A stretch of DNA of 64,000 nucleotides, taken from the NCBI GenBank assembly GCA_014804445.1, contig JAAUZU010000029.1, positions 1-64,000 of the forward strand. Direction: 5' to 3'. Within the stretch, counting starts at the first letter, position 1; each line of letters begins with the position of its first letter. The notes below the pieces were generated by a model, which saw only the letters and a list, made by a program, of their open reading frames with translations, searched no databases and had not been told where the DNA came from. A program made the position numbers and the translations under genes. Origin of the DNA: Lachnospiraceae bacterium (GTDB lineage Bacteria; Bacillota; Clostridia; Lachnospirales; Lachnospiraceae). Positions 30,907-40,750 of this stretch are shown one piece after another.

Positions 30907-32065
30907 TTTTGATGCCGTTAATGTTGCCTGCGGCAAGTTCGTCAAGCGTTACAATATACTTGGGGTAGTGGTCCTTGATTGCGAGCAGATTGGCGGCTTC
31001 ACGGTCGGATTCCTCCGGCAGATTGCGGCACACCTGCACATAAATACGCTCGTCACGCCGCACAGCCACAAAGTCAATTTCTTTCGTTTCATTTTTTCCG
31101 ATATAAACTTCATAGCCCTTTCTGCGAAGCTCAAAGTAGACAATGTTTTCGAGCATGGCGGCGACAGACTTCGGATTAAAGCCCATTATGCAGTATTTGA
31201 GGGATGCGTCTGCAAGATAAAACTTCTCCTGCGTTTTCAGCACGGATTTGCCCTGTAAATCGTATCGCTGGCAGCGGTAGATTACAAAGGCTTTTTCCAG
31301 CCATTCCAGATAGTTATAGACTGCTTCCACTGAGAGAGAACGCCCCTCGCTTTTCAGAAACTTTACAATGGCGTTAGCGGAAAAGGTCTTGCCCACATTT
31401 TCCACTATATATTTTACTACTCGGTTGAACAGGTCAAAGTTTGTGATATTGTGTCGCTTTGCAATATCGCTTGTGATAACAGAATGATAGATACCCTCAA
31501 CAATCTGATACGCTGCATCCTCATCAAAACTGCCAAGCGCAACAATAGGGAACCCGCCCATCCGAATGTATTCATTCAAAAGCTCCTTGGGCGTGCGGCC
31601 GTCCGTTTTTTTGAAATCCATATATTCGGCAAAGGACAGCGTAAACACAGGAATAGATAGATAGCGCCCTGTCAGATAGGTGGATATTTCACTTGACATC
31701 AGCTTGGAATTGGAGCCTGTCACATAAATATCCGTATTGGCGTTTTCAAGCAGACTGTTGACGGCTTTTTCCCAGCCGAAGATTTCCTGTACTTCGTCTA
31801 GCAAGAGATAATAACGCCCACCATCAGCCATTTTTTCTTTGATGCCGTTATACATGTCCTTATCGGTCATGCCATCGTCAAAATCTTCCGCGGTATAGCG
31901 CATATAGATAATGTGGTCTTCGGCAACGCCGCTCTTTACCAAATCATTGCGCAGCATTTCTAAAATCGTGGATTTACCGCATCGGCGGATACCTGCCAGT
32001 ATTTTTACCAACGGTACATCGCGATAGGTTTTCAAGGTATTCATATAGTGAGGTCTGATAATCAT
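30866..32065 (-). CDS. AAA ATPase with DUF4143-type C-terminus
   Basis: MIIRPHYMNTLKTYRDVPLVKILAGIRRCGKSTIL; YYLLLDEVQEIFGWEKAVNSLLENANTDIYVTGSNSKLMSSEISTYLTGRY; the ORF extends to 32137. Confidence 0.93.
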   Translation of the reverse strand: MIIRPHYMNTLKTYRDVPLVKILAGIRRCGKSTILEMLRNDLVKSGVAEDHIIYMRYTAEDFDDGMTDKDMYNGIKEKMADGGRYYLLLDEVQEIFGWEKAVNSLLENANTDIYVTGSNSKLMSSEISTYLTGRYLSIPVFTLSFAEYMDFKKTDGRTPKELLNEYIRMGGFPIVALGSFDEDAAYQIVEGIYHSVITSDIAKRHNITNFDLFNRVVKYIVENVGKTFSANAIVKFLKSEGRSLSVEAVYNYLEWLEKAFVIYRCQRYDLQGKSVLKTQEKFYLADASLKYCIMGFNPKSVAAMLENIVYFELRRKGYEVYIGKNETKEIDFVAVRRDERIYVQVCRNLPEESDREAANLLAIKDHYPKYIVTLDELAAGNINGIKIMHLADFLLREEY

Positions 32066-32310
32066 AATAAGGTCTCCTTTTACCATTAGTATATCCAAAA
32101 ACTTGAAAATAGTAAATAGTTTTTGCTTTAATACCATAAAAACTTTACATTTTTATATTGTTTTTTTGAAAAGCCGACATGATTTCATCAATGGTTCCAT
32201 AGAACCGGCAAAGAAGGAAAACGGCTGAAAAAGCCTTGAATCCATTACGCCTTAAGTCTATAATGATGATACAGTTCCACTTAAGGAGCGACTGGAAAGG
32301 AAAAAACATT

Positions 32311-32484
32311 ATGGTGCCAAAGGACCCGGTGATGCTGCTCAGCTTTGTGAATATGAAGCTGCGGGATTTTTATCAGGATGTGGACGAGCTGTGCAGCCAG
32401 CTTGATATTGACAGAAAAGAACTGGAAGAGAAACTGGCGGGGATAGATTATCATTATGACGGAGAAACCAACCAATTTGTTTAA
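32311..32484 (+). CDS. DUF4250-like small protein
   Basis: VPKDPVMLLSFVNMKLRDFYQDVDELCSQLDID. Confidence 0.8.
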   Translation: MVPKDPVMLLSFVNMKLRDFYQDVDELCSQLDIDRKELEEKLAGIDYHYDGETNQFV

Positions 32485-33823
32485 AACGGGCAGCCGGTGC
32501 CGGATTTGTACAGGCTGTGGAAAATGCTTTGGAAAAAAGAAGATGGATGCGGTCAGCACTTTTCGCGGCGGATTGGCAGAGGAAACAGAAGACGCAAAAA
32601 ACGATACCATGGGTGAGTGTGCGCCGGTTCAAGAGTCCGGTGATGCCCCCAAAACGTGGGAAAGTGGCAATTATCTGGCAACGGTGGATATCGGGACGAC
32701 GACCGTGGCGATGCAGCTTAGAAGTCTGCAGGACGGGAGCATCCTGGATACCTTTACCTGTCTGAACCCGCAGGGAAAATATGGTGCAGACGTGCTCTCC
32801 CGTATCGAGGCGGCGGGAAATCCGCAGATAAAGGAAGCCATGTGCAGAGAAATCAGGGAAGTGCTGCAGGTGGGAATCACCCGGTTCGGGGAAACGCTTG
32901 CAAGAACATCGTCCAATCTTGATTTGAGGGACAAAAATGCTGAGATTTCAGGCATCGTCATCGCGGCGAATACCACGATGGTGCATCTTTTGATGGATTT
33001 GGATGTGAGCCTGCTCGGGCGGTATCCCTTTCAGCCGGAGACGCTCTCGGAGCTTCGGACAAATCTGTTTGGGATTCCTGCGGTGATTTTGCCGGGGATT
33101 TCTGCCTTTGTCGGTGCGGATATTTTTGCCGGAATCTATGCGCTGTCCATGCATAAGCGGCAGGAAATCACTCTGCTCTTGGATTTGGGAACCAACGGGG
33201 AGATGGTTTTGGGAAACAGAGAGCGGCTGATGGCAACGGCGACGGCGGCAGGACCGGCGTTTGAAGGCAGTGCCGACTGCTACGGAACGGATTTGATGGC
33301 GCTTGCCGCGAGACTTCTGGATGAGGGGCTTCTGGATGAAACCGGGCTTCTGGCAGACCCTTATTTTGAAGAGGGCATCGATATCGGCGGCGTGCGCCTG
33401 ACACAAAACTATGTCAGGCAGCTTCAGATGGCAAAAGCCGCCATCTGTACAGGCATCCGCATTTTGTGTGAAAAATACGGTTTACAGACACTTTCTCAGA
33501 TAGATAAGGTCTTTCTGGCAGGGGGAATGGGCTATTATCTAAGTCCCAAGGCGGCGGCACGTATCGGACTGCTTCCGGTCGAGCTTGCCCCAAAAATGGT
33601 GGCGGTGGGAAACGCTGCGCTGGAAGGTGCCTTTTTGTATGGAAAGAGGATTTCGTGGTCTGAGGTGGAGGGGGCTGGCGGTGTGCTGCCGCCTCAAAGT
33701 GAGACGAGTTCTGTCTCCGCCGTGGGTAAACTGCCGATACAAGTGGAGGTGTTTAATTTGGCGGAGGAGCCGCAGTTTTCGGAGCGTTATATTCAGGAGA
33801 TGAATTTTCCGGCGGAGGGGTAG
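32456..33823 (+). CDS. ASKHA domain protein (DUF4445/RACo C-terminal-like) with N-terminal Cys cluster
   Basis: YLATVDIGTTTVAMQL; GADVLSRIEAAG; LLLDLGTNGEMVLG; CRICTGCGKC at the N-terminus. Confidence 0.85.
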   Translation: MTEKPTNLFKTGSRCRICTGCGKCFGKKKMDAVSTFRGGLAEETEDAKNDTMGECAPVQESGDAPKTWESGNYLATVDIGTTTVAMQLRSLQDGSILDTFTCLNPQGKYGADVLSRIEAAGNPQIKEAMCREIREVLQVGITRFGETLARTSSNLDLRDKNAEISGIVIAANTTMVHLLMDLDVSLLGRYPFQPETLSELRTNLFGIPAVILPGISAFVGADIFAGIYALSMHKRQEITLLLDLGTNGEMVLGNRERLMATATAAGPAFEGSADCYGTDLMALAARLLDEGLLDETGLLADPYFEEGIDIGGVRLTQNYVRQLQMAKAAICTGIRILCEKYGLQTLSQIDKVFLAGGMGYYLSPKAAARIGLLPVELAPKMVAVGNAALEGAFLYGKRISWSEVEGAGGVLPPQSETSSVSAVGKLPIQVEVFNLAEEPQFSERYIQEMNFPAEG

Positions 33824-33826
33824 AGA

Positions 33827-35191
33827 ATGAAAAAAATTACTTTAGCGCTTGCTGCTGTGCTGTTTCTTTTGGCGGCTTGCGGCAGTTCTTCCACGGAAAA
33901 CGAGGCGGGAGAATGGCAGACCAAGCAGCAGTCGGAGGAAAGTCTTGATGTGTATGCAGTGATACAAGATTTTGATTTCTCTGTACAGGAATATCCCATT
34001 GACACGGCATTGTATACGGCTGAAGTGGACAAAGAATTTAAAAACGCTTTTTGGGAAGCAATTTCCAATCAGGTTCCCATGGAATATGAAGCGGAGGGAG
34101 CGGTCTATTTCAGGGACTGGTTCAGAGGTGTTGCTTATGAAAGCGACGTGGAGCTTATAGAATCCCTGCAAAAGGCGAAGTATCGTTTTATAGACATGGA
34201 CGGGGATGGGCTGCCGGAGCTTGCCATGCAATGGGCATGGAACCTTTGTATACTTCGGTATGACATAGATGAAAAAAGAGTAAAAGGATATTTTGGACCG
34301 GCGGAGGGCTGGGTGCTGCTCGGCTCAGACCGGCTTGGCATTCACAATACGGGAAGTCCCCATCTGGAGCGAAACGAGTACCGTTTTCTGGGCGGGCGTG
34401 ACGGGATAAGACAGGTATTTGACTTTGAGAGGGATACTATGTATGAAACTCTGTGCACGGTTACTGCAAGCGGAGAGATTAACGTGGGTGCCGCGGTCAG
34501 TGAAGAGGAATGGGAGGAACTGGCAGCGGACTTTTTCTATGCAATGGAACATCCGGTTGCATTTGTTTCTTTCGAGGAGGCCTTTGGGGGAGTGCCTGAC
34601 AGGAAAATGGTGTCAGCAGAGGACGTGGAGGAAGCATATCGGGCATACGAGGAATTTCTTGCAGGCGAAAGAAGCGTGGGCAGCGAGGATATTTATGACC
34701 TGATAACGCCGACGGGAGAGCCTGATAAGAGATATAATGCGAGTTACTGTATATGGGATGTGGACGGAGACGGGGTTCCCGAACTGCATATTTTGTCGGG
34801 GCGTGAATATACGATTTATTCCTATGAAGATGGGGAAATGGTTTGGTTTCAGGCATTTTTTTCAAGACCCTGGGAGTATGTCCTTTTGGAAAGCGGTGCG
34901 TTTCTCAATTTGGATTACCAGGGATATGAAGACGGTGAAATCTGCTATTACTATTATTTTGAACTGGATGAAAATGGAAATGAAGTAAACGCGCTTCGAT
35001 TTGAGTGGAAGGACACAAACAGAAACAATGTCTGTGACGAAGAAGATGCGTTTCGATTTGCGGATTCTCCCTGTACACCGGAAGAATGGCTGGCAAAAAC
35101 GGATAAGTACCTCTATGTAACGGAAGAAGGCGGGGTAGAGGTCAAAAATCCGGTGGCGTGGACAGCTTATGTTGAACAGGAATGGAGATAG
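33827..35191 (+). CDS. Putative lipoprotein with DxDGDGxPEL motifs
   Basis: Lipobox LLAACGSSS; IDMDGDGLPELAMQW, WDVDGDGVPELHIL. Confidence 0.75.
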   Translation: MKKITLALAAVLFLLAACGSSSTENEAGEWQTKQQSEESLDVYAVIQDFDFSVQEYPIDTALYTAEVDKEFKNAFWEAISNQVPMEYEAEGAVYFRDWFRGVAYESDVELIESLQKAKYRFIDMDGDGLPELAMQWAWNLCILRYDIDEKRVKGYFGPAEGWVLLGSDRLGIHNTGSPHLERNEYRFLGGRDGIRQVFDFERDTMYETLCTVTASGEINVGAAVSEEEWEELAADFFYAMEHPVAFVSFEEAFGGVPDRKMVSAEDVEEAYRAYEEFLAGERSVGSEDIYDLITPTGEPDKRYNASYCIWDVDGDGVPELHILSGREYTIYSYEDGEMVWFQAFFSRPWEYVLLESGAFLNLDYQGYEDGEICYYYYFELDENGNEVNALRFEWKDTNRNNVCDEEDAFRFADSPCTPEEWLAKTDKYLYVTEEGGVEVKNPVAWTAYVEQEWR

Positions 35192-35282
35192 ACCGCTAAA
35201 GTAACAATTCTCTTTTGAGGAAGGCTATAAAACAATACATTTTAATATTTTCCGGTACTTGAAGGAGTGACACAAAGGATTT

Positions 35283-36053
35283 ATGAAAAAAATATACCTA
35301 TTCATTCTTGCCATAACCATCTTATTGGCAGGACTATTTTTCACAACAAAAAAACGGCTGAATAGTAGTGGTTACCAAATAACGGAATCACAGTATACAC
35401 TTGAAAACGGATATTCCTTTGCTGCTATTCAGGTGCGCGGAATGAAAGATTCCGAATTAGAAGAAAGAATAAATGAGAGTTTATGCAGCTGCTTTTTTAT
35501 ATTAGAAAAGCCATGGTTTGTACAATCAAACATAGAAAGTGAAGATCCGGTGGTTCATTGCCGGACAGAACAATATCTGAGTATAGAGTATAGATTCCGG
35601 TATCTGCCGTCGGATACAGTGGAAGGAAATCTTTTCGTTTGTGTTACTGTAGATATGCAGACAGGACAAGTGGTTTTTTTGGATGATCTGATTGAAGTGG
35701 ATGAGGACTTTGCGTTACTTGTGAAAGAAGAAGCAATACTAAATTGTGAAGGAACAATACAGCAAGATTTTACAAAAGAAGAGGCAACAAAATATCTGAA
35801 TGATAATTGGAGTAAGAAAGAAACATCATATATATTACGGTATTTCAGAGGATTTACAAAAGATAAACTATATGGAAAATGGTATTGGGACAATAATTAT
35901 GACTATAAAGCTCTGAATACTGATATCTTTACCACATATTTTTATCTTGAAGAAGGGAGAATTTGCTTTTCCGGAGGAAGTTCGGATCCCGGTTGGATGA
36001 ACTGGATTATGATAGATGATATTGAAAATTATTTGAAAGTTCCTAAATGGTGA
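35283..36053 (+). CDS. Membrane-anchored/secreted hypothetical protein
   Basis: N-terminal hydrophobic segment MKKIYLFILAITILLAGLFF; 256 aa. Confidence 0.65.
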   Translation: MKKIYLFILAITILLAGLFFTTKKRLNSSGYQITESQYTLENGYSFAAIQVRGMKDSELEERINESLCSCFFILEKPWFVQSNIESEDPVVHCRTEQYLSIEYRFRYLPSDTVEGNLFVCVTVDMQTGQVVFLDDLIEVDEDFALLVKEEAILNCEGTIQQDFTKEEATKYLNDNWSKKETSYILRYFRGFTKDKLYGKWYWDNNYDYKALNTDIFTTYFYLEEGRICFSGGSSDPGWMNWIMIDDIENYLKVPKW

Positions 36054-36100
36054 TTTCGCATTTTGGAAAATATTAGAGTAATTCGAGGGATGAAAAATCA

Positions 36101-36984
36101 ATGGGGAAAAATAAACGTATTATAGTAGTTGCATATGTGACATGCTGTGTTGCAATGACGGATGCAGTGGCAATAAGGATAACAACCTGAATGGGTTATG
36201 TAAGATTTCCAAAGAACAAACAGAGGAGCAAAATGCTGAAAATGAGCAAAATGAGGTGAATTCCGAAGAGAGTGAGGATAATGAAACGGCACCGGATGCT
36301 CCAGGAGACATGAATTATCATTATTATTGTTTAGAGGCGGATGATCCGGTTGTGCAGGAACTTATTGCCGATAGCGATTGGGGCTTTACGAGCCGTGTAT
36401 TTATTAAAGGTTTAATAGGTTATACACCCAATAGTGATATATCCGGAATGCTGGAAAGTTATTATAAGGATGATGAAATTATCATAAAAGAAAATCCGGA
36501 GCTATTTCCGTCAGAACGGCTTGCAGAGGTTAAGGAATTTTATTTAAATATCATGATGGATATCATTCGCAAGCGGGGAGAGAATGTTGATGATTATCAG
36601 AAGTATTTTGCAGAAGAGGCTATGTTGGAACAGATAAGAAATTATTTAAAAACGGAGCTGGAGGAAGACTGGTTGCTTCTTGAATCATTTTACCTTTCTG
36701 ATTACGCAGGAAATGCAGAAGAAATTGCATGGTACAGTAACAGTGAAACGATATGGGAGGATGAGGAAAATGGAGTAACCCATAGAAAGACGGAAACGGA
36801 CACTGCATATTGCTTTGAATTCCTGTTTTATGCCGATTATAAGACAATGAATTACGGAGAAAGGGACAAAGCGGCAGCACTTGCCATAAACTGTGAACTC
36901 TCTAAGGAGACCGGACTGATAGAAGAAATCGGAATCAGCAAGTGGTATATTGCCAGAGAAGATTTTGAAACAAGCCGCTGGTAG
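36101..36984 (+). pseudogene. Hypothetical lipoprotein with an apparent N-terminal frameshift near 36160
   Basis: ATG 36101 begins the signal-like MGKNKRIIVVAYVTCCVAMT. A shift is needed to join ..CSGNKDNN.., the frame of the 36142-36984 ORF. Confidence 0.5.
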
Positions 36985-37062
36985 CTTAGCGTGATTCAGC
37001 AGGTGGAATTTCTTGCATAGAATACGAATTGGTAAGAGTGATTACATATTTGAAAGAGGAAA

Positions 37063-37986
37063 GTGAATTTGAGAATTAATCAAAAAAAGGAAAATAGAAA
37101 ATATATATTAATTACAATAATCATTGCTTATACGTTCGTATGCGCATCGTGCGGAAATAAGAAATTTATTTTAGAGACGGATAAGAAAAAAAGTTATATT
37201 TCGGGTAATTGCTCATATGAATCTTGGCTGGATTTTTCAGAAAAATACGATTTGCCATATGCCGGTGAAGAGATTTTTGAAGCAATCAAAACGGCTTACA
37301 AAGAGGTGGATTTTTTAGGGGAGTTTAGAGAAGGAGATTTAGAGACCTATGAAGAATATAAGAGGATATTTTTTGAGTTACTTCAGGGTACCATTCCGGT
37401 AGTTAATAGGCAGACAAATGAAGAAAAATATATGGGAGAATATGAGATTTTTTGGGGTGAATATAATCCCAATCATAATAGCTATTATTTCTTTGATGCA
37501 GACGGAGATGGGTTTCCGGAATTAGGAGTAGAATATAACACACGGAGGTACATTTTTAAGTACGACTTCAAAGAAGAAGAAATTATTTTGTGGTACCCAA
37601 ATGAGAGGGACATCTGGATTGGCACTGGAAAAGTGCAATGGCATGGAAATGATCAATATTTTGGATTTTATCAGTTGAATGAAGATGGAGAGAAAGTGTG
37701 CAGTACATTTCTCTTTAGTTCATGGTACAATGCAGAAACTAGTTTATATATGGTGATGCTGCCAAAGTATGCAGATGCAAATAAAGAAGTAGATATAACG
37801 GAAGAAATGAAAATGACCGGAGTATATGCGCAAATGAGTGAGCAATGGTTCTTCCGAATAACAGAGGAACAATATGAAGAATTAATGGCTCCTTACTGGG
37901 AAGCATATTTCCAAGCCCAAGAAGAAATAAAAAAAGTAACCTATACCTATGAAGAACTGTTCGATGCACTGACAACATCGCAGTAA
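37063..37986 (+). CDS. Putative lipoprotein with a DADGDGFPEL motif
   Basis: Lipobox VCASCGNKK; YYFFDADGDGFPELGVEYN; related in layout to 33827-35191. Confidence 0.7.
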   Translation: MNLRINQKKENRKYILITIIIAYTFVCASCGNKKFILETDKKKSYISGNCSYESWLDFSEKYDLPYAGEEIFEAIKTAYKEVDFLGEFREGDLETYEEYKRIFFELLQGTIPVVNRQTNEEKYMGEYEIFWGEYNPNHNSYYFFDADGDGFPELGVEYNTRRYIFKYDFKEEEIILWYPNERDIWIGTGKVQWHGNDQYFGFYQLNEDGEKVCSTFLFSSWYNAETSLYMVMLPKYADANKEVDITEEMKMTGVYAQMSEQWFFRITEEQYEELMAPYWEAYFQAQEEIKKVTYTYEELFDALTTSQ

Positions 37987-38030
37987 TAAGGAGGACGCAC
38001 TATATTTCCGCCTGCCGTTTTTAAATCAAT

Positions 38031-38213
38031 ATGGGAAACCGCTTTATTCATATGGAGGAACCGGATGCCCGAATTACCTTGTTTATGCAGAATGCAGGAT
38101 ATCGTATAGCGCTTTGCAAAGATGGGACTGTATGGAGTTGGGGCAATAACGATGGAGGGAAATTAGGTATTGCTGCGAGTGTTGTTCAGAATCCCCCGCG
38201 GCGGTTGATATGA
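38031..38213 (+). pseudogene. RCC1-repeat protein fragment
   Basis: YRIALCKDGTVWSWGNNDGGKLGI is a single RCC1 blade; only 60 aa remain. Confidence 0.55.
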
Positions 38214-38330
38214 GGAAAAATATTCCGGTAGCAGGCATGAGAAAAGCCGCTGCGCCATATGATTTATCAAGAAACATAGGCGTGGCTTGTAACAATGCTT
38301 TGCCTGCCATGCCGAAAGAGAGATGTCATG

Positions 38331-38546
38331 CGTATAAAGCATAAAAAAAGATGGTTGGGAGGAGTCAGCATTTGTCTGCTTCTCCTTTTTTTGTGGGAAA
38401 GCGGACAGGTATTTTGGCAGCAAAGAGCGGTTTCTTCAGCGGAAGCGGAAGCAGAGGTGGAGGTAAAAAAAATCGCGCTGACCTTTGATGATGAGGATAT
38501 AATAGGAAGTAGTCAGAGAGATGCTGTAAAAAAGCGGTTTCTGTGA
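38331..38546 (+). pseudogene. Truncated N-terminus of a polysaccharide deacetylase-like protein
   Basis: TM anchor followed by KKIALTFDD (NodB start motif), then the homology is lost and a stop follows. Confidence 0.5.
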
Positions 38547-38673
38547 TTTAGTCCTAGTATATCACTCTTTGTTGGAGTAGTAAATAGGGCAGCGCTGTGA
38601 AATTGAAAATCTGATAAAAAGTGAATAATCGGAATCTGTCAATAAAGGGTTATTGGCATATTCTGTTGTACCC

Positions 38674-38728
38674 AAAACAGGGCTGAATCGGAACTTTATG
38701 CAAGTAAGGTAACGGACAGCCCTGTTTT
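38674..38728. other. Inverted repeat near the ICE left flank
   Basis: AAAACAGGGCTG (38674-38685) / CAGCCCTGTTTT (38717-38728), 12-bp perfect. Confidence 0.7.
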
Positions 38729-38809
38729 AATATGACACGAGAGGAGGCAAGTGTATAACCCTGTTTTTTATCCGACCGCTGAAGCTTGGCGGTAAATGGG
38801 CAGCCGTCA

Positions 38810-38843
38810 GGACAGGACAAGCCTGTCCGGGCATTGCCCGTAT
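38810..38843. promoter_or_regulatory. Tandem small hairpins upstream of parA
   Basis: GGACAGG-acaag-CCTGTCC followed by CGGGCattGCCCG. Confidence 0.45.
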
Positions 38844-38901
38844 GAAAGCCAGATGAAACCATATAACAACAGATTCAACACAGAGAAAGGAAAATGAGAG
38901 C

Positions 38902-39726
38902 ATGGGAAAAGTGTGGGGCATTGTGAACAGGAAAGGCGGCGTGGGTAAGACCACAACCGCAACGACGCTTTCCTACCTGCTGTCAAAGGAAGGCTACAGG
39001 GTGGCATTGATTGACTTTGACGGGCAGCGCCATTCAACAGTTTTAAGCGGTGTGGGGTCACCGGAACAGCTTCCGGTGACAATCTATGATATACTGAAAG
39101 CCATTGCGATGGAGGAGACGATACCGCCGAAAGAGGAATATATCATTGCTTTGGAGAGCGGTGTAGAACTGATACCTGCTAACAACAGGCTGGACAACTT
39201 TGAAAAAATGATGGCTGATGCAGATTTTGCGGAGTATAAGCTAAAAGAGTTTGTGGATACCATCAAGAATAGTTACGACTATATTTTGATCGACTGCATG
39301 CCGAAGATGGGCATGCCTATGATAAATGTAATGATATGCTGCGACGGGCTGATTGTGCCGGTGCAGTCGGAACCGCTGGCAGTGGAGGGCATGGGACAGT
39401 TTTTTGGTGCATTCCACAAGATTAAGAAGAGCGCCAACAGGGACTTGGAGATTATCGGCATATTGATTACCATGGATAGCAGACGTACCAGAATATCCAA
39501 AAAGGTCAAGGCTCGTCTGCAAGAGACGCTGGGGGAGAAAGTGCGCATATTCACAAGTTGCATTCCCAGAAGCACTCGTGTGCCGGATGCTGAGGATGAA
39601 TGCATGACAATCTGCGAGTTTGAGCCGGACAACCCGGCGGCAGCCGCATACCAGAATTTTGCAAAGGAGTTGATGGAGAATGGCAGCGAGGACGCCAAAG
39701 ATACCGGCAAGGAATTCATTGCTTAG
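38902..39726 (+). CDS. ParA/Soj family ATPase (ICE)
   Basis: IVNRKGGVGKTTTATTLSYLLSKEGYRVALIDFDGQ. Confidence 0.95.
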   Translation: MGKVWGIVNRKGGVGKTTTATTLSYLLSKEGYRVALIDFDGQRHSTVLSGVGSPEQLPVTIYDILKAIAMEETIPPKEEYIIALESGVELIPANNRLDNFEKMMADADFAEYKLKEFVDTIKNSYDYILIDCMPKMGMPMINVMICCDGLIVPVQSEPLAVEGMGQFFGAFHKIKKSANRDLEIIGILITMDSRRTRISKKVKARLQETLGEKVRIFTSCIPRSTRVPDAEDECMTICEFEPDNPAAAAYQNFAKELMENGSEDAKDTGKEFIA

Positions 39727-40750
39727 TGCCAGTTTAAATGATTCGGACGATATTTTCTGCTTCAGAGAAAAAGAAGCACCCGGACAGGCGGTGGGGAACG
39801 AGGGGCTGCCGGAACATACAAGGCGGCAGGCTGTCATGAAGTTTGATAACATGGAAAGCTTTCCCGAACACAAATTCAAGCCCTATTCCGGAAAGAGACT
39901 GCAGGACATGGTGGAGAGCATTAGGGAGTTTGGCATTCTGGAGCCAATCATTCTCTGGAAAAAGGGCGGAAAGCATATTATACTGAGCGGACATAACCGC
40001 AAATATGCGGGGATGCTTGCGGGGCTTTTGGAAGCACCGGTGGTTATTAGGGAGGATCTTTCCTATGAGGAGGCAGTGCTGATTGTGACGGAGACAAACC
40101 TCCGGCAGAGATCCTTTGGAGATCTGAGCCATTCTGAGCGGGCTTACTGCTTGAAGCAGCACTATGAGGCAATGAAGAGCCAGGGCAGGAGAAATGATCT
40201 GTTAAAGGAGCTTGAAGAGCTCTTAAACCCGCATGAAATCAGGGAAAACCAGACTTTGTCTGAAAACCCGACGAGGTTGCGGACAGACGAAAAACTGGGG
40301 GAGGAATACAACTTAGGGAAAGACAAGGTGGCGAAATACATCCGTATTGCGGACATGGTATTGCCGCTCTTAAAGTGTCTGGACGACAGAAAACTTTCTT
40401 TCGAGGCCGCCTACGACCTATCCTTTATCAGAGAAGAATCCATGCAGCTTGCAATAGCGGACATAATAGAGAAAGATGGATGCCGGATTGACACAAAGAT
40501 GTCAGGAATTATCCATGGCTATGCCAAAAACGGGAAAATTACCATGGATCTGGTGCGGCAGATTGTGGCGGGCGAAAAGCGGCGGAAACCGAAAGACGGG
40601 TCGTCAAAGCCGGTCAGAGTGAGGGAGGCGGTAATCAATAGGTATTTCACAGGCGGGCAGAGCAGGAAGGAAATCGAGGATACGATAGAGAAAGCGCTGG
40701 AATTGTACTTTTTACAGAATGGTACGGAAAAGGAGCCGTCAGTTGGGTAA
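39680..40750 (+). CDS. ParB/RepB/Spo0J family partition protein (ICE); internal start 39836 possible
   Basis: FKPYSGKRLQDMVESIREFGILEPIILWKKGGKHIILSGHNRKYA; HTH-like LGEEYNLGKDKVAKYIRIADM. Confidence 0.93.
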   Translation: MAARTPKIPARNSLLSASLNDSDDIFCFREKEAPGQAVGNEGLPEHTRRQAVMKFDNMESFPEHKFKPYSGKRLQDMVESIREFGILEPIILWKKGGKHIILSGHNRKYAGMLAGLLEAPVVIREDLSYEEAVLIVTETNLRQRSFGDLSHSERAYCLKQHYEAMKSQGRRNDLLKELEELLNPHEIRENQTLSENPTRLRTDEKLGEEYNLGKDKVAKYIRIADMVLPLLKCLDDRKLSFEAAYDLSFIREESMQLAIADIIEKDGCRIDTKMSGIIHGYAKNGKITMDLVRQIVAGEKRRKPKDGSSKPVRVREAVINRYFTGGQSRKEIEDTIEKALELYFLQNGTEKEPSVG

